Source: Hydractinia symbiolongicarpus (lineage: Eukaryota > Cnidaria > Hydrozoa > Anthoathecata > Hydractiniidae). From it: a DNA stretch of 64,000 nucleotides. Position numbers and translations under genes: made by a program. The first letter of the stretch is position 1. The number at the start of each line of letters is the position of its first letter. This document shows, in pieces, positions 1 through 12,805 of this stretch. The notes below the pieces were generated by a model. That model did not search any database and was not told the DNA's origin. It saw nothing but the letters and a program-made list of their open reading frames with translations. The stretch spans positions 9,855,001 to 9,919,000 of the forward strand of contig NC_079875.1 in the NCBI RefSeq assembly GCF_029227915.1, given 5' to 3'.

Positions 1-165
1 TTTTACTTTGGTTGTTTTACTAAGCTAGAAATTTGTTTGTAATAGTGGATAGCGTTTCACTCAGCCTATGTATATTATATTGCTTCAGACTCGATATTTT
101 GAAGTGATTAAACAGAGAATATGAACAGGATTTTATTTAGTCTTTTATGTTTTTTGTGATTTCAG

Positions 166-3044
166 GGACTTTGATGATGCAAATGATTCGAATAACAGCA
201 CTGAAGAGTGTTGTATCCAGTTAAAGATGTCTTCTATCGAATCTACAAACTTATGCTGTGTTGAGTCACATGATGATCAATTATCCAGTCACATACTAGC
301 TCATAAGTTATCCAATCATCAATATTGTTCTACTGTTGTTGATTCCACAGCATCAAACAAAGTAAAAAGTGTGTCACCATTCGTGAAAGAAACTGCTGTT
401 AGTATCCATGGCCATCTTCCGCCTGTAGAACCAGAAGAATTACTGCCCAAAACAACAAATTTGTCAAGGTAATTATAAGCCAATTTTGATACAGCGAATC
501 ACTTTTTTTAACATTTTAACAGTCACTGTAGCCATTTGTCTACCAGAGAGGTTACTGGGGGTGAAGATCCCCTGCTGTGTCCATATGTGTGACATGCCAG
601 ATAAAAGACCACTAAAGCTGCTTTCCATTAATGATTAACTTCAAAGATCATGACAAAAATAAATCAATTAAAAAAATTACAACATTTTTGTTTAACACCA
701 GCTCAAATTCTTAATGTTTTAGAGTAATGATGTTTCAAGATTTTGCTCGTATTGTATTCCCAGACAAGGTTGTCAACAGAACCGTATTCGATTTGGACAT
801 TCTAACACGAAACAATTCCTCGTCAAATGTTGAAAATGTCTTGTTGAAAACTGCTAGTTCACCTATGAAGAAAAGTAGATCAGCTACAAAATTATCACCA
901 GGAAAGAGAAACAGTACAGCAGGGTATGGCAATATAGAGATATTCTTTTGCATGAGCTAGTATTGGGAATAGTTTAGCATGGTGTCTAACAACTGAAAAC
1001 TCAGGGTGTCCACTCTGTCGGGAGTGTCACAAATTTACTAGTCGTTAGCTTGTGGAAATTTCCATGGGGATCGCTCGTTGTACATATTTGTTTCCCGCAT
1101 TGCTTTTGCTATTATATCTCAGGTCAAAATCTCAGGTTTTTAAATTGGCGCATGGACAAGCAGCGAGTTTTATAACATAGATTGGTCCTTAATTCCCTAA
1201 GTCCATAGGATCGCCGTTCTTTAAATTTTACATTATGTCATGTGTCCCGTAGCACAACTCTTTTCCTTGCACACACACAAAGACAAAATATAGATACTAA
1301 TTAAGACTAGCTAGAAGACCCACTGTCATAACGCCCTAAGCCACCACCAGTAATCAATTGTGAACGCCGGGTTGAACACTAAAGTGCAGGTAAACCATGC
1401 CACACATACAGATGAAGCGCCTTAGTGCGGGTATACTGTATGTGGAAAATATGGGGTATTTTTAATAAAAATCGGGTTTGTGATGGGTTTACTATGCACG
1501 GGCGATAACAGCAAAATCCGTAAAAACATATCCCTTTTGTTATTTAGTGTATATAAAGATATTTCGTGTCTGTGTCACAACTTTTTCACTTGCGCACACA
1601 CAGACAGAATATCGGTAGTTTTTATGTATAGAGATTGTCGAAATATCAGGAAAAAGTCAAGAACATCAGTAATTTCTTTGATATGTCAAAAAAATGTTAA
1701 GAATTTTAGATTTAAATAGTTAATCAAAACTGTTTCTAGTTTACAAAATATTGGCAAGGATTAAATTTCTGAATTGAGATGAATCTGAATTTATTTTTTA
1801 GTCTGTTCTATCATTATTTGTAATTAAATTACATATTTAGGTAAAAATTGCATATACGAGGTTTGAATTTAAACCTGATGTAGCTGGAAAAATTAGCCAA
1901 TAAAACAAAAAATATTTAAAAAAAATGCCAAGAAAAATATTTCAATATTAAGTGGACAAAGGAAGTTAGATGAAGAAGAAAAATATTGTATGGAAATACT
2001 ATTTAAAAATTAAAAATACACAAGCCAGGAGAAAGCTTTTCTTATAGGTTTGTGTACTGCTTGTTCACGTCTTCGATTTTTGTTGTGTAATTTTTATTTA
2101 TTTTTATTTTTAAAATTTATTGTTAGGAAGATTAAAAAAAGGTCTCTGTAATGTTTCAATTTATTATATTACTTAACTTTTTTTTATTAGACTCTCAAGT
2201 TTATCAAAAGAAGAAATCCTCAAAGCATCTCCGTTAAGTTTTGAATCTCGTTTTGAAAGTGGAAACTTGAGGAAAGCAATACAGGTATATTTATTTTATC
2301 TAATCCCAACAGTTTATTTTGTGAAATAAATGTTACTCAGTCAGTGGTGATGACCCATACTGAACCTATCAACAGATCAGAGCAATGACCAATAGTAGCT
2401 ATGTCATGTAAATACTTTAGAAACGTTTTAAGTTTTTGCTATACAAAGGGTTTATTTATTAACCCATAAAATGCCCACCCATTTTTTAAAAAGACCAATT
2501 TTTGCCTAAATAATATCGAATTTCCCAAAATTTCAGATGACAAAGTTCTAGTGACTATGGAAAAGACCTAGATGATTTGTGTCCAGTATTGTTAGAGGGC
2601 CCAATATTTTCTTTTTTGTTAGGAGAACTTTTTATGATAACTTAGTCCTCACACTGCAGGGGCTGTTTTTCCTTGTGTAAAAAAAAAGATGTACCTTCTT
2701 AAATTTAGAATTCCAGAGAAAATAAAATACTATGAGAAAAACATCTTTTTATTTCGCAGATATACATCCCAGGTCACGGAATGTGTTTTTTAGATACGGC
2801 AATATGAGTACGATTTAATTTTAAATGCTGACGTCAACACAAATCATCACCATCAGTGGTTCTTTTTCCAGGTAAATATATTTTTACTTGCTTGTCATCG
2901 TCGTCGCTGATGTTGTTGTTCTATCTTGTTGTTTTCTTTACTGTTGTTTTTTATCAACGTGGGTTTTGCTTTATTTTCGTCATTATCTTTGTTCTTGTTG
3001 CTTAAGTTGCCGATCTCGTCGTTACTATAGTTACTGTTATTATT

Positions 3045-3080
<36 letters not shown>

Positions 3081-6000
3081 GGTGTTGGTGTTGTTGTTCT
3101 TATTGTTTTTGTTGTTGCGTCCTTGCTATAGTTATTATGTTTTGTTGTTGTTGTTCTTGTCCTTACTATAGTCTTGGTGTTGTTTTTGTTGTTTGTAGTA
3201 GTGATGGTGTTCTTGCTCTTTTTGTTGTTGTAGTTGCTGATGTCGCTGTTTGTTGATCTTGTTGTTGTTGTTTTGTTACTGTCGTTTGTTTTTGTGTTTC
3301 TGGTTTTTGTCACCGTCTCAATTTGTCGTCGCCGTCGCGTCTCTGTTATCTTTGTCATTTCTCTCGTAATTTAAATTCTGTTTTAGGTGGAAAACATGAC
3401 AAACGACGTAGACTATCGTTTCAATATCATCAATTGCGAGAAAGCTAACAGTCAATTAAATTTTGGTAAGCCGTTTGAACATAGAATTTTGAATACTTGT
3501 GTGACCACGGAAGTAAATGCTTTATTCATTCTTCGCAGTTACGCTCCACCTTCTTGAGAATAGATTTTGCACATACTGTCTACAATAGGCTTTGTTAATA
3601 GTATTTTTTTATTTAAGGCATGCAACCAGTGATATACTCTGAACGAGATGCTAAAGATGGTAACCCTGGCTGGGAAAGGATTGGTAGTAACGTTTGTTAC
3701 TATAGAAACTTCTTTGTTCGTGGTGGACAGAACTTCAAGTATTACTTCACGGCTACGTTTACAATAAAATTTAGTTACGCGAATGACACGTGCTATATCG
3801 CTTACCATTATCCGTACACGGCTACCATGTTAAATGTAAGCTGTGTTTTTTACATTTTAATAAGATCAAGAAGGTTTAGAAACAATGCAGCAACCTGCAG
3901 ATCGGTTAGGGATGGTTTTAATAGAAACTACTGAGATGTATGTCCTCTTCTCTTGACAACTGCTTGATAAGATGTATTTTTAGTATAAAAAGATCTAGAT
4001 TGTGAACTAGACAATGTGTTTGAGGGGTAAAGTACCTTAAAATAAAAAAAAATAAAAAATTCTTGTAGATATGAGAACCTATTTTAGAACGATTAGGTTT
4101 AACATTGAAATATTTTGTCAAACTTAAGACCAGACTAGATGACAGTAAAAAACTTGAAATATGAATATTTACAAAAACAATCATATCTACTTATTCATCA
4201 ATTCAATAATGTGTTTTGCTAATGCCATTTTTTGTTTTTTTATATTCTTCTTGATTGTTCCTAGACATTTTTCTTGTGTTCATCTGCTTAAGAAATGTTG
4301 CAAAAATTCTAGCTAAAATACTTTAAAAAACAATATAAAAAAAAAGAGAGAAACCTTGAAGTTTTAAGTTAGCAGAACCCTGTAAACGGAGTTATGAATC
4401 TTCTTGTGCGCCTTGTAGTCCATTCATTTACTGTTTTAAATCAATTTGTGTAAACTCATCTACCGTCACATTTCATTTTATTCACCAAAGTTGACAGTCT
4501 AAATCCCTATAGCCTTTACCTCTCTTGTGGTTATCTCTGTGATAAGAGTGTAAAATTTTTGGTTTGTGTATTTTGAACTGCAGTACTTTCATTTTTTAGT
4601 TACATCTGCATCGCCTTGAAAATACTCTTCTTCCCATGATATTTTTTCGTAAAGAACTTTTATGTCAAACTTTATCCAAAAACGATGTTTACCTTCTCAC
4701 CGTAACTAGTCTGCCATTTTCAAAGTTTGAGGATGTTGCTAGGAGACCTTATGTTTTGTTAACGGCCAGAGTTCATCCGGGCGAAAGTAATTCCAGTTGG
4801 ATAATGAAAGGTAACTTTGCTGTTTACTTTATCTGGAATGAATGTTTTTTTTTTTTTTTGCTAAATAAAAGAAAGAATCGTGTTATGTTATACATACAAG
4901 CAAACTTCCACATACCTATCGCCCACAATGCAACCAGGTAATTGCATTGTGGACCGGTGATTGCAGAATGTTTTCAATATCTTGTCAAAATGCATGAACA
5001 ATTAGTTTGATTGGTAGATGTAAGTGTCAAGTCATCGTATTTTGTTTCTCCATCAAATTTTAAAAATTATGATTAGAATGGTACGGCTTTATCCATTTAA
5101 AGTGAGAATCTTGATGAACATTAGGGCATTCTTGAATGTTTTTTATAAGCGGATTTTTTCTACTTTTTTTAGATTCTTGTTCACTAACATATGTGTTTTA
5201 CATTCGTAACAAAAACAAACGAATCAGACCCTGTTTTGAATAATATTAAAAGATTCGCAGTTAAATAAAAGTAATTTCCAGACAGTTAAAATTTTTACCC
5301 CACTTATAATAACGAATATAGCATGAGCTTATTTTCTATAGGGGTGTTAGACTTTCTGCTTGGTAATGATGACTTAGCAAGACAGCTTCGCTTGATGTTT
5401 ATCTTCAAGATAGTTCCCATGTTGAATCCTGATGGTGTCATCAACGGATGGTAGGTTTCTTTGTAGTAGTTAATTCTTGTATATCTTCACGACTTTCTTA
5501 GAGGATCTCTTAGTGTCCCCGCTAGTTACGCCCTCTTGGGAATCTAACGCCCATGAGACGATACCTTATCAAAAGTCATGCGCTTACAAATATTTCAGAT
5601 GTGTAGATAAATGAACTGTCTAGTCTGTTTAATATTGTACACATAGCTTTAAATTTACAATAATTTTATTGGAGTTTTGTTTTATCGAAATATTTCTCAA
5701 AATGGATTTTATTGAAATATTTCGCAAAATGGACTGGAAATCTCTACCATAATAGCCGTATTTTGTCCCACTGTCCGTGAGAAAAGCGACGTACAACAGT
5801 CACACGAAAAAGCGTGTAATATAAAGGACGGGCGACCCCGTGGATTTTTCCACGGGTTAACGACCAGTCTCTATGATAATAGCCGTCGTCTGTCTCTTTG
5901 GTTGTCTGGTACGGAAACACGAAATGCGATATACAAAGGACTGTCGACCCTGTGGATTTTTCCACGGGTTGACAACTACTTTGATATATTTGTAAATCTG

Positions 6001-8833
6001 TTTTTATGCAACATTGTATTTAAACTAATTGCTGAAGATACAGACGCTGGTGATAATCGAGACGATTGTTATTCTCTATTGTAGTCATCGCTGTTCGTTG
6101 TCTGGTGAAGATTTGAATCGTCAGTGGAAACATCCAGATGAAAGACGTCATCCAACGATCTACCATACAAAATCTATCCTACAAGTCATGAAAGCTTTCA
6201 ATAAAACTCCTGTTGTGAGTGGTGTGGTCTTCTTATGTTTTTTTTAGTGCTGCGTAAATGTTGAATCAATTCCTATTCTTTTTTGTAAGTTTGACCAAGG
6301 TGAATTTTTCTATCTTTGCCTGATTGCCCTTTAGATAGAAAACGAGTTTATTTCATAAAACAGAATTTGAAAGTAACTCATATTCACTTAAGTTTATGGT
6401 ACGTTTGTGAAATGAAAAATGTTTTTAAAATTCCGGTTAAAATTAAAAGAAAAATAAGAAACAAAATAAAGAAGATATTGTAAAATTTTAATACCAATCC
6501 TACCTTCCGTTTAGGTCTTTGTGGACTTCCATGGCCATTCGCGCAAAAAGAACGTGTTTATGTATGGCTGCTCTTCTCCGCAGATCGCATCCTCTGACAG
6601 CCATATGTCTTTACACGGAGAAACAGAAGCTAATCTATCATCTAGTACATCTTTTGAGAGCTCTCCAATGGAGAAGTTAAACAAGGAGTTATTCTGGAAC
6701 GACGACCCTGTCCAGGTAAGGGTTAACACATTTACACAACTACAAGACAACCCATGTAGCAGCTATGCCATAGCAGCAGAAATGTTTTCTTAGAACGGCT
6801 GAATCATGATGAACTCATAGATGGTTACTCAACAGCCACCAGATTTTAACGGATAAATATTCAGAATTGTTTAAGATTACCACGAAAGAAGAATGGCGGT
6901 TTCGTATGACAAAACTTTCATTGCGCATGCCTTTTCATGCTGAAATTTTGCGACTTTTGCCAAGTTTATTTGTGGGTTTTTGATAGAAAGTGTTGTGTGG
7001 TGTTGCATCGCGTGTTATTTCGTGACGTCATATATAATTCAGATCACATTATAAGACTTTTTTTAACTCTTTACCGTAGACATTTTTAGGATGTACATTA
7101 ATGGTACTAATTCTCACAGTATTTTTGCGTTTTTCGTGGATATCTATATTATAATACCCGTATACGTCTGTCCGTCCGTCCGTCCGTCCGTCTGTCTGTC
7201 ACGCAAAATGGTAGCTTATGAAAATTAATTTTGGCGCATGAAATAACTAAAATAGCTATTCTACGCCAGGATAAAAAAAATTCAATTTATACAAAGGAGC
7301 CTTTTTTTTCTACTTCGTATAGGTATGAATTAGTCATTTTCGTCCAAGTATTATTATTTCATAACATTACTTCCATTCACGTAAATAAATTACCGCGAAA
7401 TGTTCTGCAAACGATTATACGTGAAAATAAATTCCCGCGAAATGTTCTGCAAACGATTATACGTGAAAATAAATTCCCGCGAAACGTTTTGCAAACGATT
7501 ATACGTGAAAATAAATTCCCGCCAAATGTTCTGCAAACGATTATACGTGAAAATAAATTCCCGCGAAATGTTCTGCAAACGATTATACGTGAAAATAAAT
7601 TCCCGCGAAATGTTCTGCAAACGATTATACGTGAAAATAAATTCCCGCGAAACGTTTTGCAAACGATTATACGTGAAAATAAATTCCCGCGAAATGTTCT
7701 GCAAACGATTATACGTGAAAATAAATTCCCGCGAAATGTTCTGCAAACGATTATACGTGAAAATTAATACCGCTAAATGTATTTTATCCGTCCTGTTTTA
7801 GCAAAATATAATTTTTTAGTTCCTCAACATTCAAGTATATTATCTTTTTTTCGTGTGTCAAATTTATTTTTGTATTTTTCTCTTTTTTTTTAACAGGGTA
7901 AAATTTTAGACTATTTGAAATCTGTCTGTTCTATTTCGACTCCGTGTGAACGGAAGGCGTGAATGACCAACTGCAATTTTTATTGCAGACAAGCAAAATT
8001 CTCAATGACTGGGTGCTAATCTTCTTATTTCCACTCTATTTTTTCTTAGCTTCTACCCCGAATAATGAGCTCAACATGTCCCTGTTTCGCTCTCCAAAAC
8101 TGCAACTTCACCGTAGAGAAATCTAAAGAAGCTACGGCTCGTGTTGTTGGCTTTAGAGAGTTTGGAATCACAAATTGCTATACGATGGAGAGCACATATT
8201 GTGGTATGGATCAAGGTCCATATAAGGTAAGTGTTTCTTTTTATAACTTCTATCAGAAATTGCACTCTTCCCCTGCCTTGCATTTTTGGCTCTCCTACTG
8301 TGGTAAATATTGTCTCTTCTTTAACTATTTTATTACGTAATTCAGAAAACTAGTGAGTGGTCCGTGAAAAGCTTTTTATACAGAATTGCGTGCCTCTCGC
8401 TACTTGCGGTACCAAAGTGCGTGACAGACAGACGGATACGGGTATTATAGTATAGATTTGGGACTATTCAGAGTATCATGGTACAAATGAAATAGAAATT
8501 TTAGAGGGGGCTAAAAACTTATGGCGCACTGAGCAGCGGTTAGGATTTAAAATGTTGTAAAATATTTTTTTCTAAACTGGTTCTTAGCGTTCTTATGAAA
8601 AGGCTTCCGCAGGGTATGTCTTTTCGACAAGTAACAGGGGGGGGTTGATCAGTTTTAATTTTGAATTTTTTTTATATCATTGACAAAATATTTGGATTTT
8701 TTATTTTTAGGGAAATCAGATTGGTATTCGAGAATTGGAAGAAACAGGTCGTTTCTTTTGTCTTAGTTTATTGAGATTAAGCTTGTCTACCAACATACAG
8801 TTAAGTGATGAAGCTAATCTCGGTTTGTTATGA
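166..8833 (+). CDS. AGTPBP1-like: Cytosolic carboxypeptidase, CCP1/AGTPBP1-like, 3' part (12 exons, 5' end outside window)
   Basis: M14D zinc carboxypeptidase; the family removes glutamates from tubulin tails (deglutamylation) in the cytosol. Exons: 166-468, 723-923, 2191-2284, 2794-2871, 3387-3465, 3618-3835, 4600-4810, 5342-5450, 6085-6214, 6515-6715, 8050-8226, 8711-8833. All have GT-AG borders and matching phases, giving 640 residues before TGA. The first exons encode a low-complexity linker. Exons from 2191 to 3835 encode the CCP N-terminal beta domain ([48 protein letters not shown]). From 4600 the peptidase domain shows HPGES (zinc His and Glu), [26 protein letters not shown] (third zinc His) and TMEST (catalytic Glu), ending in [11 protein letters not shown]. 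All catalytic residues are present, so it should be active. The protein stops soon after the domain. AGTPBP1 versus AGBL1 cannot be separated without a tree. Confidence 0.93.
2890..3350. repeat. GTT/TTG microsatellite-rich, strand-asymmetric stretch
   Basis: Intron 4 of the carboxypeptidase gene is almost entirely T/G on the plus strand, with a core (GTT)n run around 3046-3083 and degenerate flanks. Because the repeat is trinucleotide, it leaves long stop-free but meaningless frames (poly-Cys on plus, poly-Thr on minus). Confidence 0.85.
5745..5985. repeat. Tandemly duplicated hairpin-bearing repeat (two ~115-bp units)
   Basis: Two diverged copies (about 5745-5865 and 5872-5985) lie in the intron before exon 6085. 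Each begins near ATAATAGCCGT, passes a CTGTC-like stretch, and ends with the short palindrome CCGTGGATTTTTCCACGG, which could fold as a hairpin. The ATAATA-CCGT start resembles the ends of the inverted pair at 7142 and 8457, so they may be one MITE family. Confidence 0.55.
7142..7205 (+). repeat. Left arm of an inverted repeat pair with (CCGT)n
   Basis: Starts ATCTATATTATAATACCCG, followed by a CTGTCCGTCCGT microsatellite and CTGTCACGC. The reverse complement of 8422-8457 gives nearly the same start (ATCTATACTATAATACCCG, then GTCTGTCTGTCACGC). The two arms bracket exon 8050-8226 of the carboxypeptidase gene. They are probably MITE ends. Confidence 0.6.
7385..7768. repeat. 42-bp minisatellite, about 9 copies, intronic
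   Basis: Near-identical 42-bp units with core GCAAACGATTATACGTG followed by AAAATAAATTCCCGCGAAA. Variation is limited to a few sites (TGTTCT/CGTTTT, CGCGAAA/CGCCAAA). The period is a multiple of three and free of stops, so frames on both strands stay open; these are not genes. The unit contains the CGCGAAA motif that recurs elsewhere in the window. Confidence 0.95.
8422..8457 (-). repeat. Right arm of the inverted repeat pair
   Basis: Reads GCGTGACAGACAGACGGATA then CGGGTATTATAGTATAGAT, the reverse complement of the arm at 7142 with few changes. It lies between exons 8050-8226 and 8711-8833. Confidence 0.6.
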
Positions 8834-10280
8834 AAAAAGCACTATACTTCGCCATGTAAGTTAGGTTGCTTTGCAGAAAAGGCATTAGATCTGGGTTTTT
8901 TTAAAAAGTTACGTGGTTAGCAAAATATTTGCGAAAATTTTGGTAAACAGACTTGCACATGATGCAACCTTTTTATATTTCGGGATAATTTTAGTTAAAA
9001 TAAGTGATGAGAATGAAGATATACTTTGGTAGAATCAAAATAGATCGGTATTTTTACAAATTCATCCCCAAAAAGATCGCACTTATGCGTACACCTATTA
9101 TTATTTTAAGAGGTGTTTTATATATAGTTTAAAACCATAAGAAAATCCAGTTTGTTGTGGAGTAGTTTTTGAATTTGCAAAGTTTGTAATGATGGACGGT
9201 TTTTTTATTGAATATAACAAATTTATTCCAACAAGTGATGCGTACTTTACAGAATAGGAACAGGCTTTAAAATTGACGAGTTACGAAAGGTTGCAAAGCT
9301 TACGTATCACAATTGCGATCTAGCATTCGGTTCCCACCCCTAGCGCTCTGTGTATTTGAGGCAAGCTATCTTCATATCTAAAATTGTTTACGAGTTGTCC
9401 GTAGCAAAAGCTATGGAACAGGATGTCACGCATATCCAAAATAATCATTTATGTCGTATAATTCTTTTATATTATAACACGCATATCTTATTGTTCATTT
9501 CAGTTTTCAAGGACTAAATCGATTTTGTAATCTACTTTCTACAAATAAATGAGTGAAATTTATAACCACTTAGAAATTAATAATGGTTTGTGACGGTTGA
9601 CAATGTTAGATCGTACTGCTACTCATAAAATAGCAGGTACAATGCGACCGCTTCGTAGACATTCATAATTTTTCAATTTTACTTTCTAAAATCTTCGTAA
9701 GATGTAACATTTGGTCCAAAAACCGCTCTGCACATCCTTATCGAGGTTACACGTTAACCCTTTTAAATCTTTACTTGAAGTAGTTGCTGCTTTTGTTGAG
9801 TTCCTTGTAAACACTGAAGTTTCTACCCTGATAAAGAAAGCATTTTTAGCCATCCTGGAATAGCGCATGATATATCCCTTTTTTGGACTAATGTAGGGTA
9901 TGAGTAGTTTTCAATTCAGAAGAGGATTCTTTCTTGTACTTGTTCGACTAAGATGTGCTTTCCCGCTGGAAGGTTTAACAATCAGGTGAAATATGTCAAT
10001 TAGTCACATCAGTAAAAAAATTATAACATGGATAGACTATACAGATGTGTTAAAAAAATTACATGGTTTGTAATCATTTCCCTTCAACTTTTCCTGTTGA
10101 TAATAACTTTCACTTAATTTTTTTATTTTTTATATTTTCGGCGTGTTTGCGAACAGTGGTGTGGCACAAAAAAATCTATTTCCAGTGACTAGTGGTCTCT
10201 TACGACTGTTGTTAGCGTCTTTGTTTATGTCGGCTTTGTCAAATGTGAATTCTGAAAATTTTATTGGTTCTATACGTTTT
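8834..10280. other. Intergenic, no supported gene
   Basis: AT-rich sequence after the carboxypeptidase stop. An AATAAA at about 9545 could be a distant poly(A) signal. A 60-codon open frame on the minus strand at 9686-9868 has no recognisable motif. Confidence 0.5.
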
Positions 10281-10645
10281 TTAAATCAAGTGTTCTATAA
10301 TCAGCATTAAGGCAGCGACATAACATTTAACAAAAAAACAAAGTCTCTCAACTTTCGCTTTCACTTTCACTTTTTTCACGTAGTTCTCTTTAAACAACTG
10401 GTAGCCCAGGATCTTATGTTTCTCTGCACCCCTGGATTTATTATCGAAACTTTTTCCAAGCACAAGATACTTATAAATTCTCTCATGTGATATAGGGGGG
10501 AGATGTGACAGTGCTCCAGTCTTGACAGTATTTGTAATATCTTCTTCAAATGTTTTATCTTCACCTGAAGCTTTAGAAAAGCTAGGATCCAAGTTTGTTT
10601 TATGAAAAGATCAATACTTGAATTTATATCGATTAAATTAGACAT
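10281..10645 (-). pseudogene. Decayed SWIM-zinc-finger/YqaJ-type gene fragment (N-terminal part)
   Basis: Two minus-strand frames join through a single frameshift near 10600: one starts at the ATG at 10645 (MSNLIDINSSIDLFIK) and the other continues DPSFSKASGEDKTFEED. The stretch ERIYKYLVLG, then HKILGYQLFKENYVKKVKVK and LCFFVKCYVAALM, resembles the region just before the SWIM zinc finger in multicopy invertebrate and fish genes that often carry a YqaJ exonuclease-like domain. The expected CxC...CxH zinc ligands do not follow; the frame ends at 10281. I infer a truncated, frameshifted copy. Family assignment is from memory of the pattern and is tentative. Confidence 0.35.
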
Positions 10646-11076
10646 ATCTGCTGCGTACTCTACCCTTTTCCCCTCTTAACTGGCTCGAAATACAATGTTT
10701 GCATATGGATAATAGCTCGCCATTATTGAGGTAATTGCGAAAATGTTAAAAATGGCGCACAAATGTGAAAATAGCTTACAAGGATTTTTTTACCGTCATA
10801 ATAATTAGCTGCCGCTTAATGAAGCCAACTTGGAAAAGTAATAAGCTCTGAGGAAATACTTCTTGAATACAACTACCACGATGCATTGCGGTTTTCGCGA
10901 ATAGACGGAACGGGGAATTAGTAATCCACAACGAATTTTGAGTATAATTTTCCTATCAGTTTTGTCAGATTTGAAAGGGTTGTTTAAGTTTCAATATTCC
11001 TATTGCATTTAATTTTTTTCTCGTTAAATGTAGTTGGTTTGAATTTGATTAACAGACCCAAAAACTCTGACATGGT

Positions 11077-11220
11077 TTAGAAGGTGTTTGGAGTAGTTTC
11101 TATTTTGGTAGGAGTTTCTAGAAAAAGAATTTCGTATCCCTGAACATATCGCAGGATTTGTGGATCGCTTATTAATTTTTCCCAATTTTTCTCGAAATAC
11201 TGTATTGTGCCTGCAGGTGT
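11077..11220 (-). pseudogene. DIRS-like (tyrosine-recombinase) retrotransposon fragment, region ahead of the reverse transcriptase
   Basis: A minus-strand frame encodes TPAGTIQYFEKNWEKLISDP followed by QILRYVQGYEILFLETP. This resembles the G.L..F...W..ITSDP..L..V.GY.I.F...P block that precedes the reverse transcriptase domain in DIRS/Ngaro-type elements. The frame stops at 11077 with no RT motif after it. I read it as an old truncated copy; a different retroelement class cannot be excluded. Confidence 0.45.
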
Positions 11221-11520
11221 TAGGTCTAGTCTATGCTCTTAAAGCAGCGCCTTTATTATTGGATGTACCCCGTGAAATTGATTGACTGATTAAACGATTT
11301 GCGAAGATGTTGGGTGCTGTTGGTGTCTCGCCTTAGCTTAGTAAGTATGGATTTGGATTTCTGTTTTGCAGTTGGGGTTTTTAACATCTGTTCCTTAAAT
11401 TTTTCACCAAAAACGTTGCCTTGGGAGAACGAAAATAATTTTTTTCGTCCCTTCTGGTATTTGTCACTAGTGTGCTCAACACATTGTTAAGTAAGCTCTT
11501 TTGTCTATATCTATTTTAGT

Positions 11521-11863
11521 TCATAACTTGGTTAGTGGACCGTATTTACCGTGGATCTTGTCTTTTAAGGATTTAAGAATTCTCTCCTGATACAGTACAG
11601 TAGTTTTGTGGTTTTCCATAAACAGTTCTTTGTTGCTTTCATCCAGGACTTGTGGACCCTGGATATGTATTAGAACTGTGTTGCCATCCATAATTTTCCT
11701 TGATCTCCTAAGGAATATGTTTTAAGAAGTATCGATTGACATACTCAGTCATGTCCTTAGACAATTCGCTTGCCTTACTCACCACTTTCATGAACGAATC
11801 GACCGCGTTTTGTCGAAATGAATTGCAATGACTTATTTCTAGATCTCTTTGAAAGCCACTGGA
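11521..11863 (-). pseudogene. Coding-like minus-strand segment with one frameshift, family unknown
   Basis: From 11863 a frame reads SSGFQRDLEISHCNSFRQNA then SFMKVVSKASELSKDMTEYV and meets a stop near 11710. The adjacent frame continues through KIMDGNTVLIHIQGPQVLDE and ERILKSLKDKIHGKYGPLTK to a stop at 11521. Composition is protein-like in both parts. It lies upstream, on the same strand, of the DIRS-like fragment, so it may be the gag-like part of that element; this is inference. I do not recognise the protein. Confidence 0.3.
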
Positions 11864-12519
11864 CCATCCTAATTAACACCGTGCACCAGGGATGTGTCAG
11901 GAGTTGTCAACAAGAGTTTTTTACTATACATACTATTCAAAGGACAGTTCCAATGTTTTTAAGACCACCAAAATTAGGTTTGACTTAATTATAAACTCTT
12001 CTAAGCTCTCTTATTTTTTTTACAGTGAGAATAGGTTCAATTTTTATCAGACTTTGATAAATACGTCCCTTTCAACAGAAGCCACTCATTCGCAGCCGGC
12101 CATGTGACACATGTACACCCTTCCTTATTCACGCGAGTAATCTCAGTTTTCTTTATCGGGAACGTGCCCGCATTGCTAGATAATTTTGAAATGTCTCTCA
12201 TTAAAGCCCGTTAGTATTCTGAGGTCGTCCCCCTTTTTACCATTTGGTTATGTCAGATGTGTTTGTTGTTAGAGGTTTTTTTGCATGCCTGTGCACATTG
12301 GAAAGCTTTTTAACAGCTTCTTTCCTTTAGTATTCTTCTGGAACAAGATGCTTATTTGTAAAGACGCTGCAATAGTATTTTTTGTTTTTAATCCTTTAGC
12401 TTATCAAAATAAGAATTATAGATGTATACCTACATTCGTACTGACCCTAATACAGCTTTGTTACTAATGTGTGCGTGTTGTGTTGTCACTGGCTAGCTAC
12501 AACACCATGGGTTAAAACT

Positions 12520-12673
12520 TTATCCTTCTTGTTCATCCAACCAAACATGAGGTATTTTAAAAGGAGCTGGTAGTGTTCTACCATTTATATTCAGTTTCTC
12601 TTGGTACTCCTTTTTTTAAATTGCTTTCTACTTCTAGAACAATTTTCACCGGTTGGACGAAATTCTCAGCTAC
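12520..12673 (-). pseudogene. Short coding-like remnant on the minus strand
   Basis: The frame reads VAENFVQPVKIVLEVESNLK then KGVPRETEYKW, meets a stop, and a shifted frame continues RTLPAPFKIPHVWLDEQEG. It looks like decayed protein-coding sequence, possibly part of the same retroelement as 11521-11863. No family recognised. Confidence 0.2.
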
Positions 12674-12805
12674 TAAAAAAACTGAGCTAATTGTTTTCTT
12701 CTTTCTTCCGCTGATCCTTAAATTTCTAAATATCAGAAGAAGAGTCCTGGGACGAAGTTGGTTAAATAGGTGTATCAGTTGAGTTTTCTGCCCCGTTCCC
12801 TTGTC

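Noticed and set aside
2888-3358. Cys-rich (plus) and Thr-rich (minus) frames
   Set aside because: Translation of GTT/TTG microsatellite sequence in an intron.
7231-7801. Repeat-containing open frames of 118-178 codons on both strands
   Set aside because: Artefacts of the 42-bp minisatellite inside a carboxypeptidase intron.
9686-9868. 60-codon minus-strand frame as the continuation of the SWIM pseudogene
   Set aside because: No zinc-ligand pattern or family similarity supports the link.
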